The notes beneath the pieces were generated by a model. The model did not search any database. It was not told the origin of the DNA and was given only the letters and a program-made list of their open reading frames with translations. A stretch of 64,000 nt of DNA from Flavobacterium johnsoniae. GTDB taxonomy: Bacteria > Bacteroidota > Bacteroidia > Flavobacteriales > Flavobacteriaceae. Positions 43,793-52,533 of the stretch are shown here, piece after piece (the stretch's first letter is position 1; the number at the start of each line of letters is the position of its first letter). The stretch lies in NCBI RefSeq assembly GCF_030388325.1, contig NZ_CP103794.1:2728001-2792000 (forward strand), given 5' to 3'. Made by a program: the position numbers and the translations under genes.

Positions 43793-44305
43793 ATGGAAGT
43801 TTTAAATAAAAAAGAGCGTCAAAAGGCATTTTACGCCTTTTTGTGTGCCTTTATCATCACTTTTATCGTGATGTTTTCTGCATTAGCATTTAACCTTTAT
43901 CTGCCGACGGCTGAAAATAAAATATTGAAAGCAGAGAATGAAATGATGAAAAGAGAATACGATTATCAAACCAGTTTTTCAATCAAAATTGATAGCGTGA
44001 GAATGACAATCGATTCTATTAATTCGCCTAAAGTAGATAATGATTTTCAACAGCGTTTGGCAAATGTTATGGTGGCTAATATTTATCAGAAAATACCAAA
44101 AGACACTACAGACAATAAGCGATTGTATAACAATATTATTCTGGCGTATAAAAATATTATCGATTATAAAAAACAAATCAGAAGCCTTACACACAATGCA
44201 CATTTAATAGACAGTTTAAATCAGTCGGCTAAGACATACAAAGAAGAATTAGAAAAAGTTAGTCGCGATTTAGATGTATGTCGTCAGATTTATCAAAATC
44301 AGTAA
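43793..44305 (+). CDS. tssO: T6SSiii inner-membrane protein TssO
   Basis: 170 residues. A short charged N-terminus (MEVLNKKERQKAFY), one membrane helix (AFLCAFIITFIVMFSALAFNL, about 15-36), then a long, mostly helical and coiled-coil periplasmic part (about 45-170). Size, topology and place between tssK and tssB fit TssO, a single-pass component of the Bacteroidetes trans-envelope complex. It probably forms the periplasmic stalk with the PKD-domain protein. Spacing of 20 bases from tssK and 38 to tssB suggests one operon. Confidence 0.72.
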   Translation: MEVLNKKERQKAFYAFLCAFIITFIVMFSALAFNLYLPTAENKILKAENEMMKREYDYQTSFSIKIDSVRMTIDSINSPKVDNDFQQRLANVMVANIYQKIPKDTTDNKRLYNNIILAYKNIIDYKKQIRSLTHNAHLIDSLNQSAKTYKEELEKVSRDLDVCRQIYQNQ

Positions 44306-44343
44306 ATATCAATTAAAAATAATAACTATTTAAATTTAAAATT

Positions 44344-44793
44344 ATGTTGTCAAACTACGGAATTGGAGGGAACGAAGTAAAAATCGATGCAGATGAAGCG
44401 ATCATTGCAATACCTCAAAACAGAACACTTGTAGCACAAAAACTAACTGTTGATGCCCCAATTAAACCAGAATTGGTTGAAGGAATTACGAATGTAGAAA
44501 AAGCTTTTGAGCACTTTAAACCAGAAGTAAAAGTGAATTTTGAAAACGCTGACGGAGCTACAAAAGTGGAAGCTTTAAAGTTCAAAAATTTAGGAGATTT
44601 TGGTGTAAAGGGAATTACGGCTCAAAGTAGTTTTCTTTCTGATTTGGAAACTGAAAAAGATCAATATCAAAAAATTATTCGTCAGTTAAAATCAAATAAA
44701 ATTTTGAAAGCCGCTTTGGAAGATGGCGAAGCAAAAAAAGCTTTATTGGAAAGCCTTGGAACGTTGATTAACGAATTAAAAGAAAATAAATAA
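44344..44793 (+). CDS. tssB: T6SS sheath small subunit TssB (VipA)
   Basis: 149 residues. The N-terminal beta part (EAIIAIPQNRTLVAQKLTVD), VKVNFENADGATKVEALKFK in the middle, and a helical C-terminus with FLSDLETEKDQYQKIIRQLK match the TssB fold and its ClpV-exposed helix. TssB pairs with TssC to build the contractile cytoplasmic sheath. It is followed 18 bases later by tssC. Confidence 0.88.
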   Translation: MLSNYGIGGNEVKIDADEAIIAIPQNRTLVAQKLTVDAPIKPELVEGITNVEKAFEHFKPEVKVNFENADGATKVEALKFKNLGDFGVKGITAQSSFLSDLETEKDQYQKIIRQLKSNKILKAALEDGEAKKALLESLGTLINELKENK

Positions 44794-44811
44794 TATTAAA
44801 AAATAAAAGAT

Positions 44812-46182
44812 ATGTCAAATAAACAAGCACACCAAAATATCGGAGAAGATACTGCAGTTTTAGAACGTAAAGTTTCGGGTGTTTCTATTGAGAAAAATGT
44901 TGAGAAATTAGCTAAATATGGTGGATTTGATTTACTGGAAATGGCAATTGAAGGAATTCAAAACCTAAATCCGGACAGAAAAGCAAGAAGAAAAATTTTC
45001 CTTGGAGAAGTTAATAAAACCAAAGAAAGAGAAACATTAAAAAAAACTTTAGAATTATGGTCTTCGATTTTAAGCAACAATGAAGCTTTAACCGACATGG
45101 TGGCGCAATGTGAAGATAAATGCAAAGAGTCTGAGGTATTGTTAAAAAAGAACCTTGCTAAAGCCGTTGAAGACACAAGAGAAATTGAAGCTGCTTATAG
45201 AACTGTTGCCTTGTTTTTCAAAAACACAGAAACAGACAAAGTTAAAAACGTTACAATTGTAAATGCTGATATTGAACAGTTAAAAGATCTTGATAATACT
45301 CGTTTTATCGATGCAATTCACTCAGAATTAGTAGATAATTATGATCGTTTAGATCTTAAAAACAATTATGGTATTCTAGTTATTCCAGGATATTTAGGAT
45401 CAAATAAAGTAATCGAAAAATGGGCAAAAATTGCACATGAAAACAAAGTAATGTTGGTTACCGACTTTGAACATCTTGACGAACCGGATGATGTTATGGA
45501 AATGTTCGATGCAGCTTCATTAACTGGAGGCGATGCTTATCGTTCTAACGTAATTATGACTTGCAACTGGTTGGTAGGACGCGGCAGATTTGATCAAATA
45601 GGAGAAAGCGAAGACTTACACATTGCGCCTTCGGCAGCTTTGGCTGGAAAAATCTATAAAACATTGATGTCTCAGGTAACTGCGGGTAAAAAATTTGGAG
45701 GAATAAATGAAGTTGACGGTGTTAAGTTTGATCTTAAGAAAAGTGAAATCGCCAATCTTGAAAACCTTGGTTTAGTGCCAATGGTAAACGAGTACGGAAA
45801 AGTAATGGCTTTCTCTGCAAAAACATTATTCAGCGGAGATAATCTAGGTTTGCAAACATATTCTGTAGTTCGTGTTTTTGATTATGTGACAAAAGTATTG
45901 ATGGATTTCCTTAACCGTCGTGCGTTTGAAAACTTTACGGCAAAAACGCGTAAAGAAATAATGAATCAAATTGTAGCTTTTCTTGATGGAATCACTGGTC
46001 CAGATAAATTAATTGAGAATTTCGAAATCAGAAGATTTGAACAAGATCCAATCCAAAAAGATAGAATTTACATGGATATTCATATGAAACCATACTTTCC
46101 AGCTAAAAATTTCCTTATCAAAATGGATGGTCATAAAGGCGATGACGGAACTGAATGGGATACAGATTACGAACAAAAGTAA
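44812..46182 (+). CDS. tssC: T6SS sheath large subunit TssC (VipB)
   Basis: 456 residues, DUF5458-type TssC of Bacteroidetes. Features: an N-terminal helical region, NYGILVIPGYLGSNKVIEKW, VMLVTDFEHLDEPDDVMEMF, MTCNWLVGRGRFDQIGES, and the C-terminal insert RRFEQDPIQKDRIYMDIHMK, which joins neighbouring subunits. With TssB it forms the sheath that contracts to fire the Hcp/VgrG needle. It ends before a strong terminator, which closes the tssK-O-B-C operon. Confidence 0.92.
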   Translation: MSNKQAHQNIGEDTAVLERKVSGVSIEKNVEKLAKYGGFDLLEMAIEGIQNLNPDRKARRKIFLGEVNKTKERETLKKTLELWSSILSNNEALTDMVAQCEDKCKESEVLLKKNLAKAVEDTREIEAAYRTVALFFKNTETDKVKNVTIVNADIEQLKDLDNTRFIDAIHSELVDNYDRLDLKNNYGILVIPGYLGSNKVIEKWAKIAHENKVMLVTDFEHLDEPDDVMEMFDAASLTGGDAYRSNVIMTCNWLVGRGRFDQIGESEDLHIAPSAALAGKIYKTLMSQVTAGKKFGGINEVDGVKFDLKKSEIANLENLGLVPMVNEYGKVMAFSAKTLFSGDNLGLQTYSVVRVFDYVTKVLMDFLNRRAFENFTAKTRKEIMNQIVAFLDGITGPDKLIENFEIRRFEQDPIQKDRIYMDIHMKPYFPAKNFLIKMDGHKGDDGTEWDTDYEQK

Positions 46183-46196
46183 TTTTCAAATAAATG

Positions 46197-46225
46197 AAAG
46201 GAAACACAATTTTTGTGTTTCCTTT
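46197..46225 (+). terminator. Terminator after tssC
   Basis: Perfect 13-bp stem AAAGGAAACACAA (46197-46209) / TTGTGTTTCCTTT (46213-46225) with a three-T loop. Confidence 0.88.
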
Positions 46226-46275
46226 TTAAACAAATTATTGATCTTTTGAATGATCAAACCAAATAATTCAAATTC

Positions 46276-46800
46276 ATGAAAGCTCTCAAAATTTTATTTT
46301 TAATTGTATTTTTTTCTAATTCATTTTCAGTTTCGGCACAAAAAATAAAACCGATAGATACTTTAAACTGTCCTATTTCGCAAAAAGAATTATTACTGGA
46401 TAAAAAGAATTTTGCAAGTGTGCCTCCAATACTACTTCGTGTTTACAATGAAGATTTTGAATATGCTGTTTTTCAACTCGGAAAACGAAAACGAAAAATA
46501 TACTTATACTTTAAAATTTTTACTGATAATGTGTGTGTCAAACAAAAACAACCTTTAGAATTATATTTCAAATCAGGAGAGTTATATATCTTAAAAAATT
46601 CATTTTCTGTTAATTGCGATGGAACAGCCGTATTGCAATTACGACAAAAGGATATAAAGAAAATAATGGCAAACAATATTAATTCAATTAAATTTTTTAC
46701 GCTTAAAAAAGATTATGAGTTTAGTCCAAATAGTGTTGATAATGATAATTTAAAAGAATACCTGAACTGTTTGAAATTGTATAAAGTAAAAAAGCGTTAA
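46276..46800 (+). CDS. Secreted protein of unknown function in the T6SS core
   Basis: 174 residues. The signal peptide MKALKILFLIVFFSNSFSVSAQ ends with a signal-peptidase I site at SAQ. Mature part about 152 residues with three or four Cys (LNCPISQKE, NVCVKQKQP, VNCDGTAVL, YLNCLKLY) that could form periplasmic disulfides, and beta-type alternation. No family recognised. It lies between the tssC terminator and the next unknown gene. Being exported, it could be a periplasmic part of the envelope complex; an immunity or orphan role is also possible. Confidence 0.55.
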   Translation: MKALKILFLIVFFSNSFSVSAQKIKPIDTLNCPISQKELLLDKKNFASVPPILLRVYNEDFEYAVFQLGKRKRKIYLYFKIFTDNVCVKQKQPLELYFKSGELYILKNSFSVNCDGTAVLQLRQKDIKKIMANNINSIKFFTLKKDYEFSPNSVDNDNLKEYLNCLKLYKVKKR

Positions 46801-46838
46801 AAATTAATATTGAATTTTTGTAATTGAAATTTTAAGAT

Positions 46839-47552
46839 ATGGCTATACCAGAATTAAATCTTTCGTTAGGTCTAACAGATAATAATGGTTCTGTTTTTTA
46901 TGCAGGGAGTGGGGAAGGAGAAATCATTGTAAGAACAGATTCGGCTTTAAAACAGCATACAATTGATATTGTAATTTCTGAAAAGCAAATAGGAACTGTG
47001 AATTTGAAAACGAATTTAGGTACTGCAGAAATTCCCAATGAGATTGAAGTTCCTACTTATCAAATGATTGTAACAGACAGTAAAACAGATGAAAAGGAAA
47101 TGTATCTCGTTACGCGGGACACTTACTTTTTTAAAGAACAAAAAACTAAAAAAGGATTATGGAATTTTCTTGGATTAAAGTTTTTAGCTACTAAAAATTT
47201 TCTTTTCGAAAACATTTCCTTCGAACCTTTAAACGAGGCAATTGAAAGTTTTGATATTTCGAAATACAGAAAATTAAATCAAGATGAATTGACTTATTCT
47301 TTTCAACAAGAAGGAATCAATATTCAGATTTATGCTGGTGACATAAATAATCTTAAAGTTCAAAAAGGAACAAGTTGCTTTGTAATTGTTGATGAAAAAA
47401 GAGGACAGCGTTTTATTGGAGATATTTTATATCGTGAAAAGTTTTTGAAACTTACTCCGAAAGTAAAACTTCACATTATAAAAAGGAAAATGGTTTCTAA
47501 ATCTATAGAAACTAATAAAAAGGGTCAAACAGAAAAGCTAATTTATATTTAA
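46839..47552 (+). CDS. Conserved-looking cytoplasmic protein upstream of tssE, function unknown
   Basis: 237 residues, no signal or membrane helix. The N-terminal half is beta-rich (MAIPELNLSLGLTDNNGSVF, EIIVRTDSALKQHTIDIVIS). A short hydrophobic/aromatic stretch KKGLWNFLGLKFLATKNFLF lies in the middle, and the C-terminal half is mixed, with a basic end (KVKLHIIKRKM). Only four bases separate it from tssE, so it is probably translated together with the baseplate subunit. It is a candidate baseplate or sheath accessory specific to T6SSiii. No recognised homologue. Confidence 0.6.
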   Translation: MAIPELNLSLGLTDNNGSVFYAGSGEGEIIVRTDSALKQHTIDIVISEKQIGTVNLKTNLGTAEIPNEIEVPTYQMIVTDSKTDEKEMYLVTRDTYFFKEQKTKKGLWNFLGLKFLATKNFLFENISFEPLNEAIESFDISKYRKLNQDELTYSFQQEGINIQIYAGDINNLKVQKGTSCFVIVDEKRGQRFIGDILYREKFLKLTPKVKLHIIKRKMVSKSIETNKKGQTEKLIYI

Positions 47553-47556
47553 AGAA

Positions 47557-47988
47557 ATGAAAGGTGCTTTTTATAAACTGCCAATAGATTTTAATGCAAT
47601 ACTCCAAAAGAAAGAACTGGAAAAAACTTCGATAGAACATTCTATTGCACAGCAAGTAATTCTTTTAGCCACAACCACATTTGGAGAATGCAAATTTGAC
47701 GAAACTTTTGGGTCTAAAATCTGGGAAATAGATTTTGATTTATTAATGAATGAAAATACATTAAAAGAGACAATCTCTAAAACAATGAAACAATCGTTGC
47801 TTTTGCATGAAAACAGAATAAAAGTAAATGAACTCAAAGTAGAATTGTCAGAAACAATGTATTTGGTTGATAATATAAGCAGATCAAAAAAAAGAGTTGA
47901 TATAATCATTGATGCAACAATAAAAAGCACTAATAGAGGATTTAATTTTAGAGGATACTTCTTCGTTGGACCACTTTCTTACAAATAA
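47557..47988 (+). CDS. tssE: T6SS baseplate protein TssE (gp25-like)
   Basis: 143 residues, soluble. The middle part, SIAQQVILLATTTFGECKFD followed by FGSKIWEIDFD, matches the phage gp25/TssE family. There the corresponding helix and E-I-D region polymerise the first sheath ring (the EPR-like loop is not conserved here). A C-terminal beta strand pair (KRVDIIIDATIKS) follows. It joins the sheath to the baseplate with TssF, TssG and TssK. Confidence 0.75.
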   Translation: MKGAFYKLPIDFNAILQKKELEKTSIEHSIAQQVILLATTTFGECKFDETFGSKIWEIDFDLLMNENTLKETISKTMKQSLLLHENRIKVNELKVELSETMYLVDNISRSKKRVDIIIDATIKSTNRGFNFRGYFFVGPLSYK

Positions 47989-48096
47989 TAAAAAATATTT
48001 TTTGTAAAAATTAAGTGCATAGAGACTGTATACAGTTTTGGTTAAAATTATAAGTTTTTATTTATTTAAAAATAAAATTATGTAAGAAATAATTTA

Positions 48097-48104
48097 TATA
48101 TTTA
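48097..48104 (+). promoter_or_regulatory. -7 promoter box of hcp1
   Basis: TATATTTA followed by C, one mismatch to TAnnTTTG, 40 bases before the ATG at 48144. The 155-base gap behind tssE fits a separate, strong hcp promoter. Confidence 0.45.
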
Positions 48105-48143
48105 CAATATGAATAAATAAATTAATAACTAAAAATTTTTATT

Positions 48144-48530
48144 ATGTCGTTTTTAACATCATTGACAGTTGCAGGAAAAGATTACAAAGTACTTAACGTA
48201 AGTTATGATTTAGCTCAGGAAACTGATGCTTCTGGTCGTCCATCTACGGTAACACGTGGAGGAAGAATTATGATCGAAGTAGAATCAACTGGCAGTACAG
48301 AATTGTTCGAATGGATGACAAACAATTTCGAAAGAAAAGACGGGTCAGTAAAATTCATTAAACGTGATTCTAATGCTACTTTAAAAGAGTTGAAATTTAC
48401 TGAGGCTTACATGGTGAAGTACAAAGAAAACTTTGATCATAACAGTGACAATCCGTTAACGGAGACTTTTATGATTTCTGCACGTAAAATTTCGATGGGC
48501 GGAGGTGAATTTGATAATGCTTGGGTATAA
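48144..48530 (+). CDS. tssD: T6SS tube protein Hcp (TssD), copy 1
   Basis: 128 residues, typical for Bacteroidetes TssD. MSFLTSLTVAGKDYKVLNVS opens the beta-barrel; TRGGRIMIEVESTGSTELFEWM and LKELKFTEAYMVKYKENFD are family hallmarks. The end is GGGEFDNAWV. Hexameric rings stack into the needle tube and are secreted. It has its own promoter-like box and a terminator, which fits the high expression Hcp needs. About 30 per cent identical, by eye, to the second copy that follows. Confidence 0.92.
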   Translation: MSFLTSLTVAGKDYKVLNVSYDLAQETDASGRPSTVTRGGRIMIEVESTGSTELFEWMTNNFERKDGSVKFIKRDSNATLKELKFTEAYMVKYKENFDHNSDNPLTETFMISARKISMGGGEFDNAWV

Positions 48531-48571
48531 AACTCAGGACTTCATCAAACTTAATTAAGCTTGAAACTATT

Positions 48572-48602
48572 AAAGGAAGTCCATACAAGGACTTCCTTTT
48601 TT
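48572..48602 (+). terminator. Terminator (or attenuator) after hcp1
   Basis: Perfect 11-bp stem AAAGGAAGTCC (48572-48582) / GGACTTCCTTT (48589-48599), loop ATACAA, T-rich tail. Because hcp2-vgrG follow without an evident promoter, partial read-through would set a high Hcp1 to VgrG ratio. Confidence 0.85.
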
Positions 48603-48642
48603 ATTAAATACCCAATAATACACTAACTAAAATATATATAAA

Positions 48643-49038
48643 ATGAGCTTTTTATCAAAATTACAAATCGACGGTGAAGAATATAATGTACTTGAATTTA
48701 ACATAGATTTTAAACAAGAGATTGATAATTCGAGCAAACCAATCGGAAATGCAAAAGGTGGAATTATAAAAATAATAATTGAGGCAACACAAAACAGCCT
48801 ATTTCTATCGTGGATGTTAAATAGTGATTTGACTAAAGATGGGAAAATTATTTTTTACAGAAGAGATGCTTTAAGTAAAATGAAAGAACTAACGTTTGAA
48901 AAAGCATATTGTATCAACTATCACGAACAATTTACAAGTACAACAGAAGTGCCAATGAAAATCACAATGGAATTAGTAAGTAAAGAACTGACTTTTGGCG
49001 ATGCAAAATTCTCCAATAACTGGATTGCTTTAGACTAA
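48643..49038 (+). CDS. Hcp-like protein (TssD), copy 2
   Basis: 131 residues with the same fold signature as copy 1: MSFLSKLQIDGEEYNVLEFN, KGGIIKIIIEATQNSLFLSW, MKELTFEKAYCINYHEQF and a final FSNNWIALD. It is divergent from copy 1, has lost GR at the TRGGR site (AKGGI), and is placed directly before vgrG (31 bases). It could be a tube-tip adapter or a specialised Hcp linked to this VgrG. The role is inferred from position. Confidence 0.82.
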   Translation: MSFLSKLQIDGEEYNVLEFNIDFKQEIDNSSKPIGNAKGGIIKIIIEATQNSLFLSWMLNSDLTKDGKIIFYRRDALSKMKELTFEKAYCINYHEQFTSTTEVPMKITMELVSKELTFGDAKFSNNWIALD

Positions 49039-49069
49039 GTTTTTAATAAACAAAAAATACTATTTCATT

Positions 49070-50878
49070 ATGGGACATTTTTCAGAACAGGTACACATAA
49101 CTATCGGCAGTTTTACACAAAATATTATTTATTATGATTTAAAGCTGTCACAGAAAATGGCAGGTCATCACCATTTTTCATTTGTGTGGCAATATACGGC
49201 TAAAGCAGTTATAAACCCGGTTGATCAGGCGCAGGCAATGCGAAAATACATTGGCGATGAAGTGATTTTTACTTTTAAGAGCGTGACTGGTATCAAGCTT
49301 ATGAGCAAAGGAATTATTACTGAATTATCTTCTATTGATAGACACGGCAGTGCAGCCGGTCTGCATATTACAGGAATAAGCCATAGCAAAGTAATTGACG
49401 ATCTGCCAAAATCCAGAACCTATCTGGAAAGAGGAATGGATGACATTGTGCTTGATTTATTGTCTGAAGGACCAACAGAATTTTATCAGAGAGAATCTAT
49501 TAGATCAACTTATCTAAAAGAATTCAATTATATGGCGCAGTACAACGAAACCAATTTTGAATTTCTAACAAGACTGGCATCACGATACGGCCAGTGGTTT
49601 TATTTTGACGGAATGCGCATGCAGTTTGGACAGCTTAAAAACTCAAAAATTAAACTCATTAACGGAGCTTCTCTGCATAGTTTTAAGATTCAAGCCAATA
49701 TGACTGCGCACACCATTTCGTTAGCAGGTTATGATTATAATAATGCAGCTGGAATTCGCGATGCAGCAGCAAAAACAGCTACAGGCAGTAAGGACAGTTT
49801 TGCTTCTATAGTAGGATTTAATCAAGGCACCGTAACACAAGGTGAATTGAGTATTGGCGCTTATACAAATAACGCACAAAATAAAGAAGAAATACAGGAA
49901 ATGGTCACGCTGCAAACAGCAGGAAGTGATGCAAACAGTGTGTATTACAGCGGAATATCTTATTTTCCTTTAGGATTAGGACAGACATTTACTATTGTAA
50001 ATCAAACCATAGAACACCAGCTTGTCTGTATCGAAGCCACACACCACTCAGAAGTTCATGGCAATTATACCTGCGAATTCAAAGCGATTCCTGCTGATGT
50101 TTCCGCGCCGCATTATACCAATACAAAAGTTTTTGCCAAAGCAGAAACACAACCTGCGAAAATTGCAGATAACAATGATCCCGAAGGTCTCGGACGCATA
50201 AAAGTGGAATTCTATTGGGGAGCGGCAACCAAAACAAGTCAGTGGATCAGAATGATTCAGCCACATACCGGAGCCGGAAAAGGTTTTTATTTTATCCCAG
50301 AAATTGGAGAAGAAGTTTTGGTTGGTTTTGAAGGAGGAAATTCCCAAAATCCTTATGTAATGGGTGCGCATTACAATGGAAGTGAAACATCAGGTCATAA
50401 TACTCCTAAAAATGATTTAAAGGTTATACAAACCCGTTCTGGAATTATAATTATCCTAAATGATGCTGATGGAAGTGTTTTAATTGAAGATCCAAGTGGG
50501 AACAAATATTTTATGGATGGAAACGGAAGTATGACTTGCGATGCTCCTAAAAATCTAACACTAAATGCAGGAGAAGACATCAATATAAATGCTGGGCAAA
50601 ATATGATAACCAATGTTGGTCTTAATAAAACCAATACAGTTGGAGGCAATTATACAGAAATTATTACAGGGTCAAAATTCCTAACTATAGGAATTAATTT
50701 CATCCTAAATGTTACAGGAAGCGTACGTGAATGGATAAAAGGAAACAAAGAAACTGAAAGTAAAGATATCAAAAAACGCGCTAAAGAAATATTCATAAAT
50801 AGTACAGAAGAAAATATTACGATGCTTGGCGCTAAAAATGTAAATAACCATAGTGGTGAAACCTCTAAAAACGGATAA
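49070..50878 (+). CDS. tssI: T6SS spike protein VgrG (TssI)
   Basis: 602 residues. gp27-like base (about 1-370: HVTIGSFTQNIIYYDL-like opening, NFEFLTRLASRYGQWFYFDG). OB-fold gp5-like domain at about 370-440 with NNDPEGLGRIKVEFYWGAAT and QPHTGAGKGFYFIPEIGEEV, both hallmarks. A beta-helix spike follows (about 450-560, LNAGEDININAGQNMITNVG, repeated short strands). A charged tail of about 40 residues ends without a fused toxin domain. It trimerises to form the needle point and should carry the lipase encoded two bases downstream. Confidence 0.94.
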   Translation: MGHFSEQVHITIGSFTQNIIYYDLKLSQKMAGHHHFSFVWQYTAKAVINPVDQAQAMRKYIGDEVIFTFKSVTGIKLMSKGIITELSSIDRHGSAAGLHITGISHSKVIDDLPKSRTYLERGMDDIVLDLLSEGPTEFYQRESIRSTYLKEFNYMAQYNETNFEFLTRLASRYGQWFYFDGMRMQFGQLKNSKIKLINGASLHSFKIQANMTAHTISLAGYDYNNAAGIRDAAAKTATGSKDSFASIVGFNQGTVTQGELSIGAYTNNAQNKEEIQEMVTLQTAGSDANSVYYSGISYFPLGLGQTFTIVNQTIEHQLVCIEATHHSEVHGNYTCEFKAIPADVSAPHYTNTKVFAKAETQPAKIADNNDPEGLGRIKVEFYWGAATKTSQWIRMIQPHTGAGKGFYFIPEIGEEVLVGFEGGNSQNPYVMGAHYNGSETSGHNTPKNDLKVIQTRSGIIIILNDADGSVLIEDPSGNKYFMDGNGSMTCDAPKNLTLNAGEDININAGQNMITNVGLNKTNTVGGNYTEIITGSKFLTIGINFILNVTGSVREWIKGNKETESKDIKKRAKEIFINSTEENITMLGAKNVNNHSGETSKNG

Positions 50879-50880
50879 TC

Positions 50881-52533
50881 ATGAGTATCATAAGTATTAT
50901 AGAAGGAAGACTTACCGAAACGGCTACTGGCAATATAGAAATACATGCTACTGAAGGAGATCTTACAATAGCAGCAGCCAAACATAACAGACAGTACGGA
51001 GAAGAAGGCATAAATTATCATAATTATGAACCGCTGCATCCTGATGATTCGATGTCTGATGAAAAAATCGTGCGATTAAATCTGTTTTTTGATGGAACAC
51101 AAAACAATAAAACAAATACAGAAGCAGGAAAAGAACATGAAAATTCCAACCATCTGGATGACAGTTATACCAATGATTATTCTAATGTAGCGCGTGGTTA
51201 TGATGCGGTAGACCCAAATAAGGAAAACCAAATTAGGATTTATATAGAAGGAATTGGTACGGAAGATTCAGAAAGCGAAACTACTTTTTTTGGAAATATG
51301 CCCGACAACTCAGGAATTCCGCAGGGCGAAGGAGAACGAGGGGTTAAAGCCAAAGTGACTAAAGCTTGTTTTTTGTCTGCTGAAAGTTTACAGAAATATG
51401 CAGGAAAGAAAATGATACTTGAGGTAAATGTATATGGTTTTAGCCGAGGAGCAACAGCTGCTAGGCATTTTCTGCATGTGGCCACCACGCCAGCCGTAAC
51501 CCATACACCACTGCTTAGCAGTAAGGAAACAGCCCTGCCTCCGTACGGTCTGAAGGGAGTGACCTATGCAAAAACGGATGAAACGGATGCACTGGTAAAA
51601 AAGCATGGCTTTTTTGGCGCCTGTCTGGCAGCTCAGGGATTTACTCCTAATGAAATTATTTTCAGATTTATTGGTTTATACGATACTGTTGCTGCTTATG
51701 GGGTAGACCATCGAGGCAAAGAAGTTTTTGGTGTCAGCATTATTGATAACGATACCAAACAGTTAGGATTAGATGCTGTAAAAAAAGCCTCTTTTGTATT
51801 GCAGTTTGCGGCCGATGATGAGCATCGCGATAATTTTGATTTAACCAACATTGACAGTGCTGGAATAAACGGCTTAGAAATCACGCTGCCAGGAGTGCAT
51901 TCTGATATTGGGGGCTGTTATGTAGAGAATGATTCTGAAAGAGTAGATCTTTTTTATGAGCCTTATTTTAATAGGGAATGCGAAAAATTCAAAGAAATAT
52001 TGATTGAGGAAGGCTGGTATAGTCCTGATCAATTGCATATTATTCATTCGTACACTAAAGATTTTACCCAAAAAGTACCAGAAGAATACAATGATAATCC
52101 CGTAGGATATTACGGTTTGGTAGGTATAAAAAAAGAAGTTCACAGGACGTATGATAAAGTGTCGCTCAATCGGATGTTTCATTATTCGAAACAATTTGAT
52201 GTGTTTTATAAAACTTTAAATATAAATGATCATAAGATAAAAGACCCATTTTTAATGGGCGTAGACAAACAGTTAGTGCATTATATCAACACCTGTACGC
52301 ATGTAAGAAATCAATATGTAAAACGGTTTAATGAAGGTGAAAATGTTCAAAAAGAATATTTAGCAGAAGTAAAAAAAATGCATTATAAGGATTTTATTCA
52401 TGCAAATGATTTGAAGACACTTAGAAGAGAGTACCTGCATTGGTCTGCCAGTGCAACTAAATTTGGGTTGGGTCCCAGAGTAGGAGGTATAAAAAAAGCA
52501 ACAGAAAGAACCCGTAACATACAATATGGATAG
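50881..52533 (+). CDS. Tle1-like (DUF2235) phospholipase effector
   Basis: 550 residues, no signal peptide. N-terminal 50 residues (SIISIIEGRLTETATGNIEI, DLTIAAAKH) resemble the strand-rich tail of a VgrG spike and may be the docking segment. The alpha/beta-hydrolase core has VRLNLFFDGTQNN, the nucleophile elbow VYGFSRGATAA (Ser188), Asp268 in IGLYDTVAAYG, and His340 in LPGVHSDIGGCY, giving a Ser-Asp-His triad as in Tle1 lipases that attack membrane phospholipids. It follows vgrG with a two-base gap, and its last eight bases overlap the DUF2931 gene. Cargo and immunity order is typical. Confidence 0.85.
   Translation: MSIISIIEGRLTETATGNIEIHATEGDLTIAAAKHNRQYGEEGINYHNYEPLHPDDSMSDEKIVRLNLFFDGTQNNKTNTEAGKEHENSNHLDDSYTNDYSNVARGYDAVDPNKENQIRIYIEGIGTEDSESETTFFGNMPDNSGIPQGEGERGVKAKVTKACFLSAESLQKYAGKKMILEVNVYGFSRGATAARHFLHVATTPAVTHTPLLSSKETALPPYGLKGVTYAKTDETDALVKKHGFFGACLAAQGFTPNEIIFRFIGLYDTVAAYGVDHRGKEVFGVSIIDNDTKQLGLDAVKKASFVLQFAADDEHRDNFDLTNIDSAGINGLEITLPGVHSDIGGCYVENDSERVDLFYEPYFNRECEKFKEILIEEGWYSPDQLHIIHSYTKDFTQKVPEEYNDNPVGYYGLVGIKKEVHRTYDKVSLNRMFHYSKQFDVFYKTLNINDHKIKDPFLMGVDKQLVHYINTCTHVRNQYVKRFNEGENVQKEYLAEVKKMHYKDFIHANDLKTLRREYLHWSASATKFGLGPRVGGIKKATERTRNIQYG

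Noticed and set aside
50650..51039. Antisense open frame over the vgrG/lipase junction
   Set aside because: Opposite two well-supported genes and without any domain feature.
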